NCBI RefSeq assembly: GCF_900128445.1
Contig: NZ_LT671417.1
Location: 1,226,769 to 1,290,768, forward strand
Origin: Thermophilibacter provencensis
GTDB lineage: Bacteria; Actinomycetota; Coriobacteriia; Coriobacteriales; Atopobiaceae
Reading direction: 5' to 3'
DNA length: 64,000 nucleotides
The translations under genes were made by a program, and so were the position numbers. The notes under the pieces were generated by a model. The model saw only the letters and a list, made by a program, of their open reading frames with translations, did not search any database and was not told the origin of the DNA. Shown here one piece after another: positions 25,021 through 32,907 of this stretch; the first letter of the stretch is position 1; each line of letters starts with the position of its first letter.

Positions 25021-25316
25021 CAGCGGGGGCAATCAGCGCCGAAGCCCCCTCGCTCCCCGCTCCCGCCCCATCCCCCAAACTTCTGTACATGGAGCGGGGA
25101 GCGAGGGGGCTTCGGCGCTGATTGCCCCCGCTGCTACGCCAGTGCGGCGAGGCGCAGGACGAGCTCCACGGTGCCCACGGCGTAGCCGCCGCGCGCAAAG
25201 AGCCCCACGGGCGTCTCCGCTCGCGCGTCAATAAGGACGGCGAGCGGCAGCAGCTCCGGGTTGGCGAACATGCGGCGCGCGAGGCGCTCCGGCAGCTCGG
25301 AGAAGTCGTCGCGCGC
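24838..25316. repeat. large inverted duplication, 226-bp arms
   Basis: 24838-25063 and 25091-25316 read as perfect reverse complements over 226 bp, with a 27-nt centre that contains AACTTCTGTACAT. The right arm includes the 3' end of the transglutaminase gene and 70 bp beyond it. The 337 bp between the two minus-strand genes is therefore entirely duplicated DNA and the loop. Such a near-perfect palindrome may be a real fold-back rearrangement or an assembly or library artefact. Confidence 0.9.
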
Positions 25317-27719
25317 GAGGGTCACGGGCACGCCGGCCGCATCCAGCGCCGCGAGCGCGCGGGCGAGGGTGGGATCGCCCGTCGCGTCCTCGCGGGTCAC
25401 GAGCGTGAGGGAGAGCCCCGCCGCCGCGACGGCCCCCGCCGCACCCGCGAGCTCGTTCAGCAGGTGCTCCGTCGGCTCCTCCGCCGGCTCCAGGAACGCC
25501 AGGAGCGCAAGGCCGTCGCGCTCGCCGAGCAGCGGCGCCGCGTCGGGGAGCGGGATGCGCTGGAGCATGTCCTCGGGGCGGGGCGCACGCCGCCGCGCGC
25601 GGACCTCGGTGGGGCCGTCCACGGCAAAGACGAGCTCGGCGGCCTGCTGGTTGCCGTTGGGCAGGCGCGTCGTGGTGGTAAGGCGGTAGGTCCCGGCCGG
25701 CACCTCGAGGGCGTCCGGGTCGCAATCCCAGAGGTCGAGCTGGTGGAACCCCCAGAGCTCCTGCCCGCCCACCTGCATGGCGCGTCCCAGGCGCGCGAGG
25801 CCCCAATCGGTGCCGTAGACAAGGGGCGTCCCGTCCGCGACCACGCGCAAGGGGCACGTGCGCTCGCTTGCGGCCTCGCCCTCGACGCAGGACCAGCGCC
25901 CGTCCGCGAGCACCTCGGCGCGCCCGTCGGCGGGCGCCAGGCGCGCGGGCACCCCGAGGCTGCGGCACGCCGCCACGAAGAGCGTGCGCAGCGTCACCTC
26001 GGAGGCCTCGCCGGACGCAAGGGCGCCTGCGGGCGTGCCCACGAGCTTGGCCAGGTGCTCGGCGGGCGAGAAGGACATGCGCTCGCAAAGCCACGCCCAC
26101 GCGGCGCGCGGGTCGTCAGCAATGAGGCGGGCGAGCTCCTCCGGCAGCGCCTCCGGAAAGGCCGGCCGCCAGGCGCTCAGGTGCTCGAGGCCGATTCGCG
26201 GGCAGAGGACGTAGCGCTCCCATGCCTCGCGATCCTGACAAACGACCCGGTCACCTTTGTCATCATGACAAACGCCCCCGGCACCTTTGTCAGGAAGGTG
26301 GCCCTCCAGGAGGGCGGGGTCGGCGTCCAGGTAGTCCTTCTCGGCGAGCGTGGCGAGAAGCGCCAGGCGCTCCGGCTCCGCGCCCGCGGTGAGAAACGAG
26401 AAGATCTCGCCCGCGTGCCCGCGCGCGGTCTCGAGGATGTGAGCCACGAGCGCGGCGTCATCCGCCGGGCGCAACTCTGCCGCGCGGGCGGCGAGCTCGG
26501 CCGAACGCTCACGCATCCGTCCCACGCGCTCGCGGCGGCACTCGTCGGCGGCCGCCTTGCGCGCCCGGCCGCGCTCCGCGGCCTCGGGCGAGAGCGCCTG
26601 CGAGGGCGCGGGGTGGTCCTCGGGCGCGCGCACGTCAACGTCACGCCAGGGGCCGTCCGCCGCCCCGCACGGCGCTGGGGCCGGCGCGAGCACGAGCCCC
26701 ACCTCGGCGACCTCCGCCGTGTCCACGTCCTTCTCGGCCATGAGCGAGCCGGCCGAGGCGTGCACGCGCACGCTCCCCAGACCCAGCTCCACCGAGCAAC
26801 GGCCCTCGTCGTCCGCCGTGAGCACGGAGAGCGGGCGCCACCCGGCCATGTTGAGCACCTCGAAGGCCACGGTGGCACCGGAGGCCGGCGCGCCTTCGGG
26901 GCGCGACACGCGTACGGAGAGGCGCGTGGTGTCGGCGTAGCTCCCGGTCACGTTGACGAGCACGGTGCAGCCCGCGCGGCCCACCACGTCCTCGGGCCTG
27001 CAGCCAAAGTCAGAGAAGAGCCGCGTGGCCACCATGGGCGCGCGTCCGGAGGCGGCGGTGAACCAGCCGCGGTCGAGCGCCTCCTCGGGCTCGCAGGCGC
27101 CGAGGTAGTGCCAGCGGCCGCCCGCCCAGGCCTCCACCCAGGCGTGGTTGTCGTCGCAGTGCGCCCACCAGGGCACGTAGAGCTGCCGGGCGGGGATGCC
27201 CACCGCGCGCAGGGCCGTCACGAGGAGCGTGGACTCCTCGCCGCAGCGCCCGGCCGCGGCCGCGATGACGCCGGGCGCCCCGAGGGTGCGGCCGTCCGTG
27301 GTCTGGTAGGTGGCCATCTCGGCGCACCAGTAGTTGACCTCGATGGCGGCGCGCTCGGGATCGAGCCCGGCCACGCGCGGGGCGAGCTCCCCCCAGAGCG
27401 CCCCCCGGCAGTCCTGGAGCGGCTCGTTGTTGACGCGCGCCGTGGCAACGTAGTGGACGAAGAGGTCCTCCGGCAGGCCTGCCGCCGGCCCCTCGCGGAG
27501 CATGAGGGCGTGGCGCGCGAAGGCGAGAAGGACCTCGAGCGGCGCGTCCACGGCGTCCGTGAGCGGCAGCGTGGCCAGGTGGTAGCGCAGGAGCGTGGCC
27601 TCGTCGGGCGAAAGCGTGGGGAAGAGCGCCTCGGCCTCCATGGCCCGCTCTCCCAGAAGGGCGCGGCGGGCGTCGAGGCGGCGGGCGGCATAGGTGGCGA
27701 GCTGCTCGGAAAGCGGCAT
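25134..27719 (-). CDS. transglutaminase-fold protein, large, function unknown
   Basis: 861 aa from ATG 27719 (AAGGAGGCCCC upstream). A transglutaminase-like papain fold occupies about residues 130-220: AGRCGEESTLLVTALRAVGI with the catalytic Cys, DNHAWVEAWAGGRWHYLG with the His, and GACEPEE where the acidic residue is expected. An Ig-like segment follows (NVTGSYADTTRLSVRVSRPE), then a long helical region and a C-terminal thioredoxin-like or beta-rich part. No signal peptide. The family is often linked to proteolysis of carbohydrate-attached or wall peptides, but substrate and site are unknown. Codons about 478-496 (CHDDKGDRVVCQD) are made by a dispersed palindromic repeat inserted in frame. 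Its 3' end is duplicated upstream. Confidence 0.8.
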   Translation of the reverse strand: MPLSEQLATYAARRLDARRALLGERAMEAEALFPTLSPDEATLLRYHLATLPLTDAVDAPLEVLLAFARHALMLREGPAAGLPEDLFVHYVATARVNNEPLQDCRGALWGELAPRVAGLDPERAAIEVNYWCAEMATYQTTDGRTLGAPGVIAAAAGRCGEESTLLVTALRAVGIPARQLYVPWWAHCDDNHAWVEAWAGGRWHYLGACEPEEALDRGWFTAASGRAPMVATRLFSDFGCRPEDVVGRAGCTVLVNVTGSYADTTRLSVRVSRPEGAPASGATVAFEVLNMAGWRPLSVLTADDEGRCSVELGLGSVRVHASAGSLMAEKDVDTAEVAEVGLVLAPAPAPCGAADGPWRDVDVRAPEDHPAPSQALSPEAAERGRARKAAADECRRERVGRMRERSAELAARAAELRPADDAALVAHILETARGHAGEIFSFLTAGAEPERLALLATLAEKDYLDADPALLEGHLPDKGAGGVCHDDKGDRVVCQDREAWERYVLCPRIGLEHLSAWRPAFPEALPEELARLIADDPRAAWAWLCERMSFSPAEHLAKLVGTPAGALASGEASEVTLRTLFVAACRSLGVPARLAPADGRAEVLADGRWSCVEGEAASERTCPLRVVADGTPLVYGTDWGLARLGRAMQVGGQELWGFHQLDLWDCDPDALEVPAGTYRLTTTTRLPNGNQQAAELVFAVDGPTEVRARRRAPRPEDMLQRIPLPDAAPLLGERDGLALLAFLEPAEEPTEHLLNELAGAAGAVAAAGLSLTLVTREDATGDPTLARALAALDAAGVPVTLARDDFSELPERLARRMFANPELLPLAVLIDARAETPVGLFARGGYAVGTVELVLRLAALA
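26236..26292. repeat. TGACAAA palindromic repeat, two units, inside a gene
   Basis: Two units (26236-26262 and 26266-26292), each TGACAAACG...CCTTTGTCA, lie within the transglutaminase coding sequence. They add in-frame codons on the minus strand, read as DKGAGGVCHD and DKGDRVVCQD. Confidence 0.85.
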
Positions 27720-27822
27720 GGGGCCTCCTTGGGTCGGTGCGCGGCGGTGCGACCGACTATGGTACGCCGCCGCCGACGCTGCGTCACGCGGGGGAGGGCC
27801 TGGCGGCGCGGACTCCCTGTCG

Positions 27823-27884
27823 AGTGACGGTTTTTGGACGAAAGATCGCCCTCGGGGGGTCTCGTCCGTCCAAAACCCGTCACT
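27823..27884. repeat. hairpin with AGTGACGG...TTTTGGAC arms
   Basis: AGTGACGGTTTTTGGAC (27823-27839) pairs with GTCCAAAACCCGTCACT (27868-27884), 16 of 17 bases. It lies between the divergent transglutaminase and queD genes and just upstream of a TATAGT box at 27890-27895 that may serve queD. Confidence 0.65.
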
Positions 27885-27955
27885 CTGTCTATAGTGCGTG
27901 AGGCACGGGGCCGCGGCAGGCCGCCGGCCGCCAGGGACACGACGGGAGGACACCC

Positions 27956-28384
27956 ATGTACGGACTCAAGAGCGAGGCGAGCTTCGACTCCGCCCACTTC
28001 CTCGCGGACTACTACGGCAAGTGCGAGAACCTCCACGGGCACCGCTGGCGCGTCGTGGCGTACCTGCGCGCGCCCGAGCTCGGATCGGAGGGGACCCAGC
28101 GCGACATGGTCATGGACTTCGGCGTCTTCAAGCGCGCCCTGCGCGAGCTCGCCGAGGAGTTCGACCACACCTTCCTCGTGGAGGAGGGGACGCTGCACCC
28201 GGCCACGATCGAGGTGCTCGAGGGCGAGGGCTTCTCGCTCAAGCTGCTGCCCTTCCGCACCACGGCCGAGAACCTCGCCCGGCACTTCTGCGAGCGCCTG
28301 TGCGAGCGCGGCCTTCCGTGCGCGCAGGTGGACGTCTACGAGACGCCGCTCAATTGCGCCACATATGTCCGGGACGGGGTGTAG
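27956..28384 (+). CDS. queD: 6-carboxytetrahydropterin synthase QueD / PTPS family
   Basis: 142 aa, ATG 27956, SD ACGGGAGG. Zinc-binding histidines in the first strand (SFDSAHFL) and in CENLHGHRWRV, with the catalytic Cys in GKCENLHGH, match QueD. The third catalytic element EFDHTFLVEE and the C-terminal Glu in VYETPLNCATY are present. It converts dihydroneopterin triphosphate to 6-carboxytetrahydropterin in queuosine synthesis. No queC/queE/queF neighbours are seen, so it stands apart from a biosynthetic operon here. Confidence 0.9.
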   Translation: MYGLKSEASFDSAHFLADYYGKCENLHGHRWRVVAYLRAPELGSEGTQRDMVMDFGVFKRALRELAEEFDHTFLVEEGTLHPATIEVLEGEGFSLKLLPFRTTAENLARHFCERLCERGLPCAQVDVYETPLNCATYVRDGV

Positions 28385-28393
28385 GATTCAGCC

Positions 28394-28399
28394 TATACT
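28394..28399 (+). promoter_or_regulatory. -10 element TATACT before the GH5-like gene
   Basis: TATACT inside CCTATACTCAGG, 68 bp before the ATG at 28462. No clear -35. Confidence 0.4.
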
Positions 28400-28461
28400 C
28401 AGGGAAGGGGGATGCGGAAAGCGCGATGCGGCCCCGCGGCCGCGGGAGGCGAAGGTGTGAC

Positions 28462-29505
28462 ATGGGCAATCGTTCCCTGCACGGAGTCAACCTCACCGGA
28501 TGGCTGACGCTCGAGTCGTGGGTCACCCCCGAGCTCTTCGCCGGCGCCGGCGCGCTGGACGAGGAGTCGCTCGTCACGGCGCTCGGGGAGCGGCGCTACG
28601 CCGACTGCGTCCGCGCGCACCGGCGCGAGTTCGTGACGCGCGACGAGTTCGTCAAGATCGCCGCGCGCGGGTTCAACGCTGTGCGCCTCCCCGTCCCCTG
28701 GTACGTCTACGGGGACGATGGACCCGAGCCCGGCCCGTACGTCGGCTGCATCGAGCTCGTCGACCAGGCGCTCGACTGGGCGGAGGAGATCGGCCTCAAG
28801 GTCATCTTTGCGCTGGCGATAAACCCGGGCGCGCCGCACACGGACAACGGGACCTCCCCCGACAACGCCGACTGCCACATCGCGCGCGAGGAGATGCTCG
28901 ACGTGGTGTACGCCCTCTCCAGGCGCTACGCCTCGCGCATGGGCTTCTTCGGGATCGAGCTCGCCGACGACCCGGTGGTCCAGGTCCGCCGCGGCCTCAT
29001 GCTCACCGACGGCGTCCCCATACACCGCCTGCGCAACTACTACCGCGAGGCCTACGAGCTCGTGCGCCACGCCGCGGGCGAGGACCCCGTGGTCATCATG
29101 CCCGACGCCGCCTTCCCCGGCGGGTGGGGCCGCTTCATGGCCCAGCGCCACTACAAGAACGTCTGGCTCGACTGCCATCTTGATCGCACGAGCGTCCGCG
29201 TGGATGTCTCCGGCCCCGCCGGCGTGCGCCGGCTCGTGGCCGCGCTCGAGAGGCGCGTCCACGACGCCCGCCGCTCCGGCATGCAGGTCATGGTGGGCAA
29301 GTGGTCGTCGTCGCTGCCCATCGCCGACTCCCAGATGACGCCCGAGGGCCGCATCGCGCTCGAGCGCGTCTACACCTCTGAGCAGATCGGCGCGTACGAG
29401 AAGTGCCCGGCCTGGTTCTTCAACACCTGGAAGACCTCCGGCAAGCTCGCGAGCTGGGACGCTCGCGTGGCGCTCGCCACCTTCGAGCGCGGGATGATCG
29501 TCTGA
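28462..29505 (+). CDS. GH5-family protein lacking both catalytic glutamates (probable pseudoenzyme)
   Basis: 347 aa from ATG 28462. The N-terminus HGVNLTGWLTLESWVTPELF is diagnostic of GH5 exo-beta-1,3-glucanases (usually [20 protein letters not shown]). The barrel motifs FNAVRLPVPWYVY and YYREAYELVRHAA continue the match. The acid/base site, normally (L)NEP, reads IELADDPVV, so Asn-Glu is replaced by Asp-Asp. The nucleophile site, normally VGEWS, reads VGKWSSS, Glu to Lys. Loss of both catalytic residues in an otherwise full-length barrel argues for a non-hydrolytic role such as sugar binding. No signal peptide. Ends by overlapping rsmI by 1 nt. Confidence 0.78.
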   Translation: MGNRSLHGVNLTGWLTLESWVTPELFAGAGALDEESLVTALGERRYADCVRAHRREFVTRDEFVKIAARGFNAVRLPVPWYVYGDDGPEPGPYVGCIELVDQALDWAEEIGLKVIFALAINPGAPHTDNGTSPDNADCHIAREEMLDVVYALSRRYASRMGFFGIELADDPVVQVRRGLMLTDGVPIHRLRNYYREAYELVRHAAGEDPVVIMPDAAFPGGWGRFMAQRHYKNVWLDCHLDRTSVRVDVSGPAGVRRLVAALERRVHDARRSGMQVMVGKWSSSLPIADSQMTPEGRIALERVYTSEQIGAYEKCPAWFFNTWKTSGKLASWDARVALATFERGMIV

Positions 29506-30362
29506 TGCCGGGAGTTCTGAGCGTCGTCGGCACCCCCATCGGCAACCTCGAGGACGCGTCGCCCCGCGTGCGGCGGGTGCTCGGGGAGGCAGACGCGGTG
29601 CTCTGCGAGGACACGCGCGTGACGGGCCGGCTTATGAGCGCCTTCGGCATCTCCGCGCGCCTCGAGCGCTGCGACGAGAACGTCATGGACGCCCGGATCG
29701 CAGGCGTGCTGGAGCGCGTCGCCGCAGGCGAGCGCGTTGCCTTCGTCTCAGACGCCGGCATGCCGGGCGTGTCCGACCCGGGGCAGCGCCTCGTGGACGC
29801 CGCGCTCGACGCGGGGCTGCCCGTCGAGGTGATTCCGGGTCCGAGCGCCGTGACCTGTGCGCTCGTTGCGTCGGGCCTCGCGAGCGAGCACTTCTTCTTC
29901 GAGGGGTTCCTGCCGCGGAAGCGCGGGGCGCAGCTCGCTCGCCTGGCTGAGCTGGCGCTGGTCCCGGGGACGCTCGTCGTCTACGAGAGCCCGCGCAGGG
30001 TCGCGGAGACCCTCGCCAACGTCGCCGAGGCGATGCCGCGCCGGCGCGCGGCGCTCGTGCGCGAGCTCACCAAGCTGCACGAGGAGGTCGTGCGCGGAGA
30101 GGCCGCGGAGCTCGCGGAGCTGATCGCGGCGCGCGACGAGCTCCGCGGCGAGTGCGTCATCGTGATCTCGGCCCCAACCGAGGAGGAGCTCGCGGCGCGG
30201 CGCGCCGCCGCCGCGGGCTCCGAGCGGACGCTCGCGGAGGAGATCGCCGCCGGACTCGAGGCGGGGGAGCCCAAGAGCGCGCTTGCCAAGCGGCTTGCAA
30301 AGTCCTTCTCGCTTCCGCGCGCAGAGGTCTACGACGCCGTGGTGGCCGCCGCGTCCGCGTGA
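29505..30362 (+). CDS. rsmI: 16S rRNA (cytidine(1402)-2'-O)-methyltransferase
   Basis: 285 aa from ATG 29505, sharing one base with the stop of the upstream gene. Tetrapyrrole-methylase fold: LSVVGTPIGNLEDASPRV at the N-terminus, CEDTRVTGRLMSAFGI, VSDAGMPGVSDPGQRLV and EVIPGPSAVTCALVASGL are all RsmI signatures. It methylates the ribose of C1402 in the decoding centre with SAM. It opens the group rsmI - (toxin pair) - metG - rsmA - tatD. Confidence 0.95.
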   Translation: MPGVLSVVGTPIGNLEDASPRVRRVLGEADAVLCEDTRVTGRLMSAFGISARLERCDENVMDARIAGVLERVAAGERVAFVSDAGMPGVSDPGQRLVDAALDAGLPVEVIPGPSAVTCALVASGLASEHFFFEGFLPRKRGAQLARLAELALVPGTLVVYESPRRVAETLANVAEAMPRRRAALVRELTKLHEEVVRGEAAELAELIAARDELRGECVIVISAPTEEELAARRAAAAGSERTLAEEIAAGLEAGEPKSALAKRLAKSFSLPRAEVYDAVVAAASA

Positions 30363-30418
30363 CGATGAGGGCGGGTTCCGCCGTCACGCTGGGTCAATAC
30401 TCCCAGTATGAGAGGGCG

Positions 30419-30434
30419 TTATAACGGTTATAAT
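30419..30434 (+). promoter_or_regulatory. TATAAT -10 within a 15-bp palindrome, likely autoregulatory operator
   Basis: TTATAACGGTTATAA (30419-30433) is a perfect odd palindrome that overlaps the -10 hexamer TATAAT (30429-30434), 31 bp before the antitoxin start. Antitoxins of this kind normally bind such sites to repress their own operon. A second small palindrome, ATACTCCCAGTAT, lies 30 bp further upstream. Confidence 0.55.
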
Positions 30435-30465
30435 CCAAGAAAGACATGAGGAGGGAAGGGGAGTC

Positions 30466-30738
30466 ATGCCAATCGCGACGGTATCCAAGGTGGGCAACGG
30501 TCGGGCGGTGTTCATTCCGGCAAGCGTTACCGACGAGGCCTTCGCCCTCGGCAACAAGGTTGAGATCGAGTACGTGGGGGAGGGGACACTCCTCATACGC
30601 TCGGCGGTCGATGACAGGAAGCTCCGGCAGGAGGCCCTCGGGCGGCTGCTCGATATTGTGGGGGAGCAGCCCGAGGTTCTCTGGGAAGATGACTCTCGTG
30701 CCGCAGACCGGGAGCTGATCGGGGGCAGGTATGCGTAG
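30466..30738 (+). CDS. AbrB/MazE-type antitoxin
   Basis: 90 aa, ATG 30466, SD GGAGGGAAGGGGAG. The first 45 residues (ATVSKVGNGRAVFIPASV, GNKVEIEYVGEGTLLIR) form a swapped-hairpin AbrB/MazE DNA-binding domain. The remaining half should wrap around the toxin. It overlaps the PIN gene by 8 nt, the usual layout of a VapBC-type module. Confidence 0.82.
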   Translation: MPIATVSKVGNGRAVFIPASVTDEAFALGNKVEIEYVGEGTLLIRSAVDDRKLRQEALGRLLDIVGEQPEVLWEDDSRAADRELIGGRYA

Positions 30739-31159
30739 GGTGATGATTGACACCAACGTGCTCATCGATCTTGTCTCCTCGAGCCGGCCGGCTCATGAGG
30801 ACACCGTCGATGCCGTTCGGGCGCTGTGCGCCGCGGATGGCTTTGGGGGCTGCGTCCTCTCGTCCTCGCTCAAGGACGTCTACTACGTCTACCGTCGGCA
30901 CTATGGGGACGAGCCGGCGGCACGCGCGGCCGTTCGCGAGCTGCGTCGCATGTTCGCGCTCGTCAACCTCACGACGGCGGTGGTCGACGGCGCGCTTGAT
31001 TCTGACGAGCCGGATTTCGAGGACGGCCTCCTGCGGGCCGCCGGCGAGCAGTCCCGGTGCGACTACCTGCTCACGCGGGACGCCCCGGGGTTTTCCGCGG
31101 CGTCGTTCGAGAAGGTCGACGCCCCCGGGCTGCTCGAGGTCTTGTCTCGTGCCGTGTAG
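30731..31159 (+). CDS. PIN-domain toxin (VapC-like endoribonuclease)
   Basis: 142 aa from ATG 30731. PIN fold with acidic active-site residues: MIDTNVLIDLVSSS (Asp at position 7), the central SLKDVYYVYRRHYGD, DEPDFEDGLLRAAG and CDYLLTRDAPGF. VapC toxins cut tRNA or rRNA; the target here is unknown. The pair interrupts the otherwise continuous rsmI-metG-rsmA-tatD order. Confidence 0.85.
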   Translation: MRRVMIDTNVLIDLVSSSRPAHEDTVDAVRALCAADGFGGCVLSSSLKDVYYVYRRHYGDEPAARAAVRELRRMFALVNLTTAVVDGALDSDEPDFEDGLLRAAGEQSRCDYLLTRDAPGFSAASFEKVDAPGLLEVLSRAV

Positions 31160-31293
31160 GCAGGGCCTCGATTCACGTAAGCCGGGCATGGGGGCTGGCA
31201 CGCCCTCGCCCCATGCGTGGCGAGAAGGACGCGCGGGCCGGCAAAGAGTACAATCGACCCCGCATGCCACATTCCGTCATGAGGAGTCGTCAT

Positions 31294-32901
31294 ATGGCAG
31301 AGAAGCCGTCCTACTTCGTCACCACCCCCATCTACTACGTCAACGCCGCCCCGCACCTGGGAACCGCCTACTGCACCCTGCTCGCGGACGTCCAGGCGCG
31401 CTTCCGCCGCGCGGCAGGCTATGACGTCAAGTTCCTGACCGGCATGGACGAGCACGGCGAGAAGGTCGCCGAGGCCGCCGCCGACCACGGCATGACGCCG
31501 CAGGAGTGGTGCGACTCCCAGGCCCCGCTCTTCCAGGACCTCTGGAGCGAGCTCGAGGTCTCCAACGACGACTTCATCCGCACCACCGAGCCCCGCCAGC
31601 ATCACGCGGTCCAGTACCTGTGGGACCGCATGCTGGAGAGCGGCTACCTCTACAAGGGCTCCTACGACGGCTGGTACTGCGTGCCGGAGGAGACCTACTT
31701 CACCGAGACCCAGGTCGAGAAGGCAGACGAGGAGCGCGGCACCAAGGGCGAGCACCTCTGCCCGGACTGCGGCCGCCCGCTCGAGCGCGTCCAGGAGGAG
31801 TCCTACTTCTTCAAGCTCTCCGCCTTCCAGGACCGGCTCCTCGCGCTCTATGACGAGCACCCCGACTTCGTGCAGCCGGACTTCCGCATGAACGAGGTCC
31901 GCAGCTTCGTAGAGGGCGGGCTCACGGACACCTCGGTCTCCCGCACGACCTTCGACTGGGGCATCAAGGTGCCCTTCGACGACAAGCACGTCACCTACGT
32001 GTGGTTCGACGCCCTGCTCAACTACATGACCGCCGTGGGCTACAGCCTGGACGACCCGGAGTCGCGCGCCGAGCTCGCGCGCCGCTGGCCCGCCCAGTGC
32101 CACCTCATCGGCAAGGACATCATCCGCTTCCACTGCATCCTCTGGCCCGCCATGCTCATGGCCATCGACGAGGCCCTGCCCGAGCACGTCTTCGTGCACG
32201 GCTTCCTCACGGTGCGCAACCCCGAGACCGGCCAGGCCGAGAAGATGTCCAAGTCCCGCGGCAACGCGATCGCCCCGCGCGACGTCATCAACCTGCTGGG
32301 CGTGGAGGGCTACCGCTACTACTTCATGACCGACGTCGTCCACGGCGACGACTCCGCCATCTCCTTCGAGCGCATGGAGCAGGTCTACAACGCCGACCTC
32401 GCCAACAGCTGGGGCAACCTGGTGAGCCGCGCCCTCAACATGAGCGCCAAGTACTTCGACGGCAAGACGCCGGAGCTGGCCGAGGGCTGGGCCGAGAAGG
32501 ACGGCGCGCTCCGCGGCGTTGCCGAGGGCATCTACGACCGCTACGCGAGCCGCATGGAGGTCTTCGACTACGCCGGCGCCAAGGACGTGGTCATGGAGCT
32601 CGTTCACGCCGCCAACCACTTCATCGAGGACTCCGCGCCCTGGGCCGTGGCCAAGGACCCGGAGCGTGCCGGCGAGCTCGCGGACATCATCGTGAGCCTG
32701 CTCGAGTCCATCCGCATCAGCGCGCACCTGCTCGCGCCGTTCATGCCCGAGACCTCGGCCGAGGTCCTGCGCCGCATGTCGCTCGAGGGTGAGGCGGACA
32801 CCGACGACCTGCGCGCGGCCTGCGCCTGGGGCGGGCTTGCCGGCGGCGTGGCCGTGACCAAGGGCGACGCGCTCTTCCCGCGCCTCGACATCAAGAAGTA
32901 G
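31294..32901 (+). CDS. metG: methionyl-tRNA synthetase
   Basis: 535 aa from ATG 31294, SD GAGGAG. Class I synthetase: TPIYYVNAAPHLGTAYC holds the HIGH-type motif (HLGT), and EKMSKSRGNAIAP the KMSKS loop at about residue 320. The insert has one Cys pair (LCPDCGR), as in the short, monomeric class without the C-terminal tRNA-binding domain. The anticodon-binding helical bundle ends the protein. It charges tRNA-Met. Confidence 0.95.
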   Translation: MAEKPSYFVTTPIYYVNAAPHLGTAYCTLLADVQARFRRAAGYDVKFLTGMDEHGEKVAEAAADHGMTPQEWCDSQAPLFQDLWSELEVSNDDFIRTTEPRQHHAVQYLWDRMLESGYLYKGSYDGWYCVPEETYFTETQVEKADEERGTKGEHLCPDCGRPLERVQEESYFFKLSAFQDRLLALYDEHPDFVQPDFRMNEVRSFVEGGLTDTSVSRTTFDWGIKVPFDDKHVTYVWFDALLNYMTAVGYSLDDPESRAELARRWPAQCHLIGKDIIRFHCILWPAMLMAIDEALPEHVFVHGFLTVRNPETGQAEKMSKSRGNAIAPRDVINLLGVEGYRYYFMTDVVHGDDSAISFERMEQVYNADLANSWGNLVSRALNMSAKYFDGKTPELAEGWAEKDGALRGVAEGIYDRYASRMEVFDYAGAKDVVMELVHAANHFIEDSAPWAVAKDPERAGELADIIVSLLESIRISAHLLAPFMPETSAEVLRRMSLEGEADTDDLRAACAWGGLAGGVAVTKGDALFPRLDIKK

Positions 32902-32907
32902 GCTGGC

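Noticed and set aside
25122-27827. 901-codon open frame on the plus strand
   Set aside because: Antisense of the transglutaminase gene; starts inside the inverted duplication; no domains.
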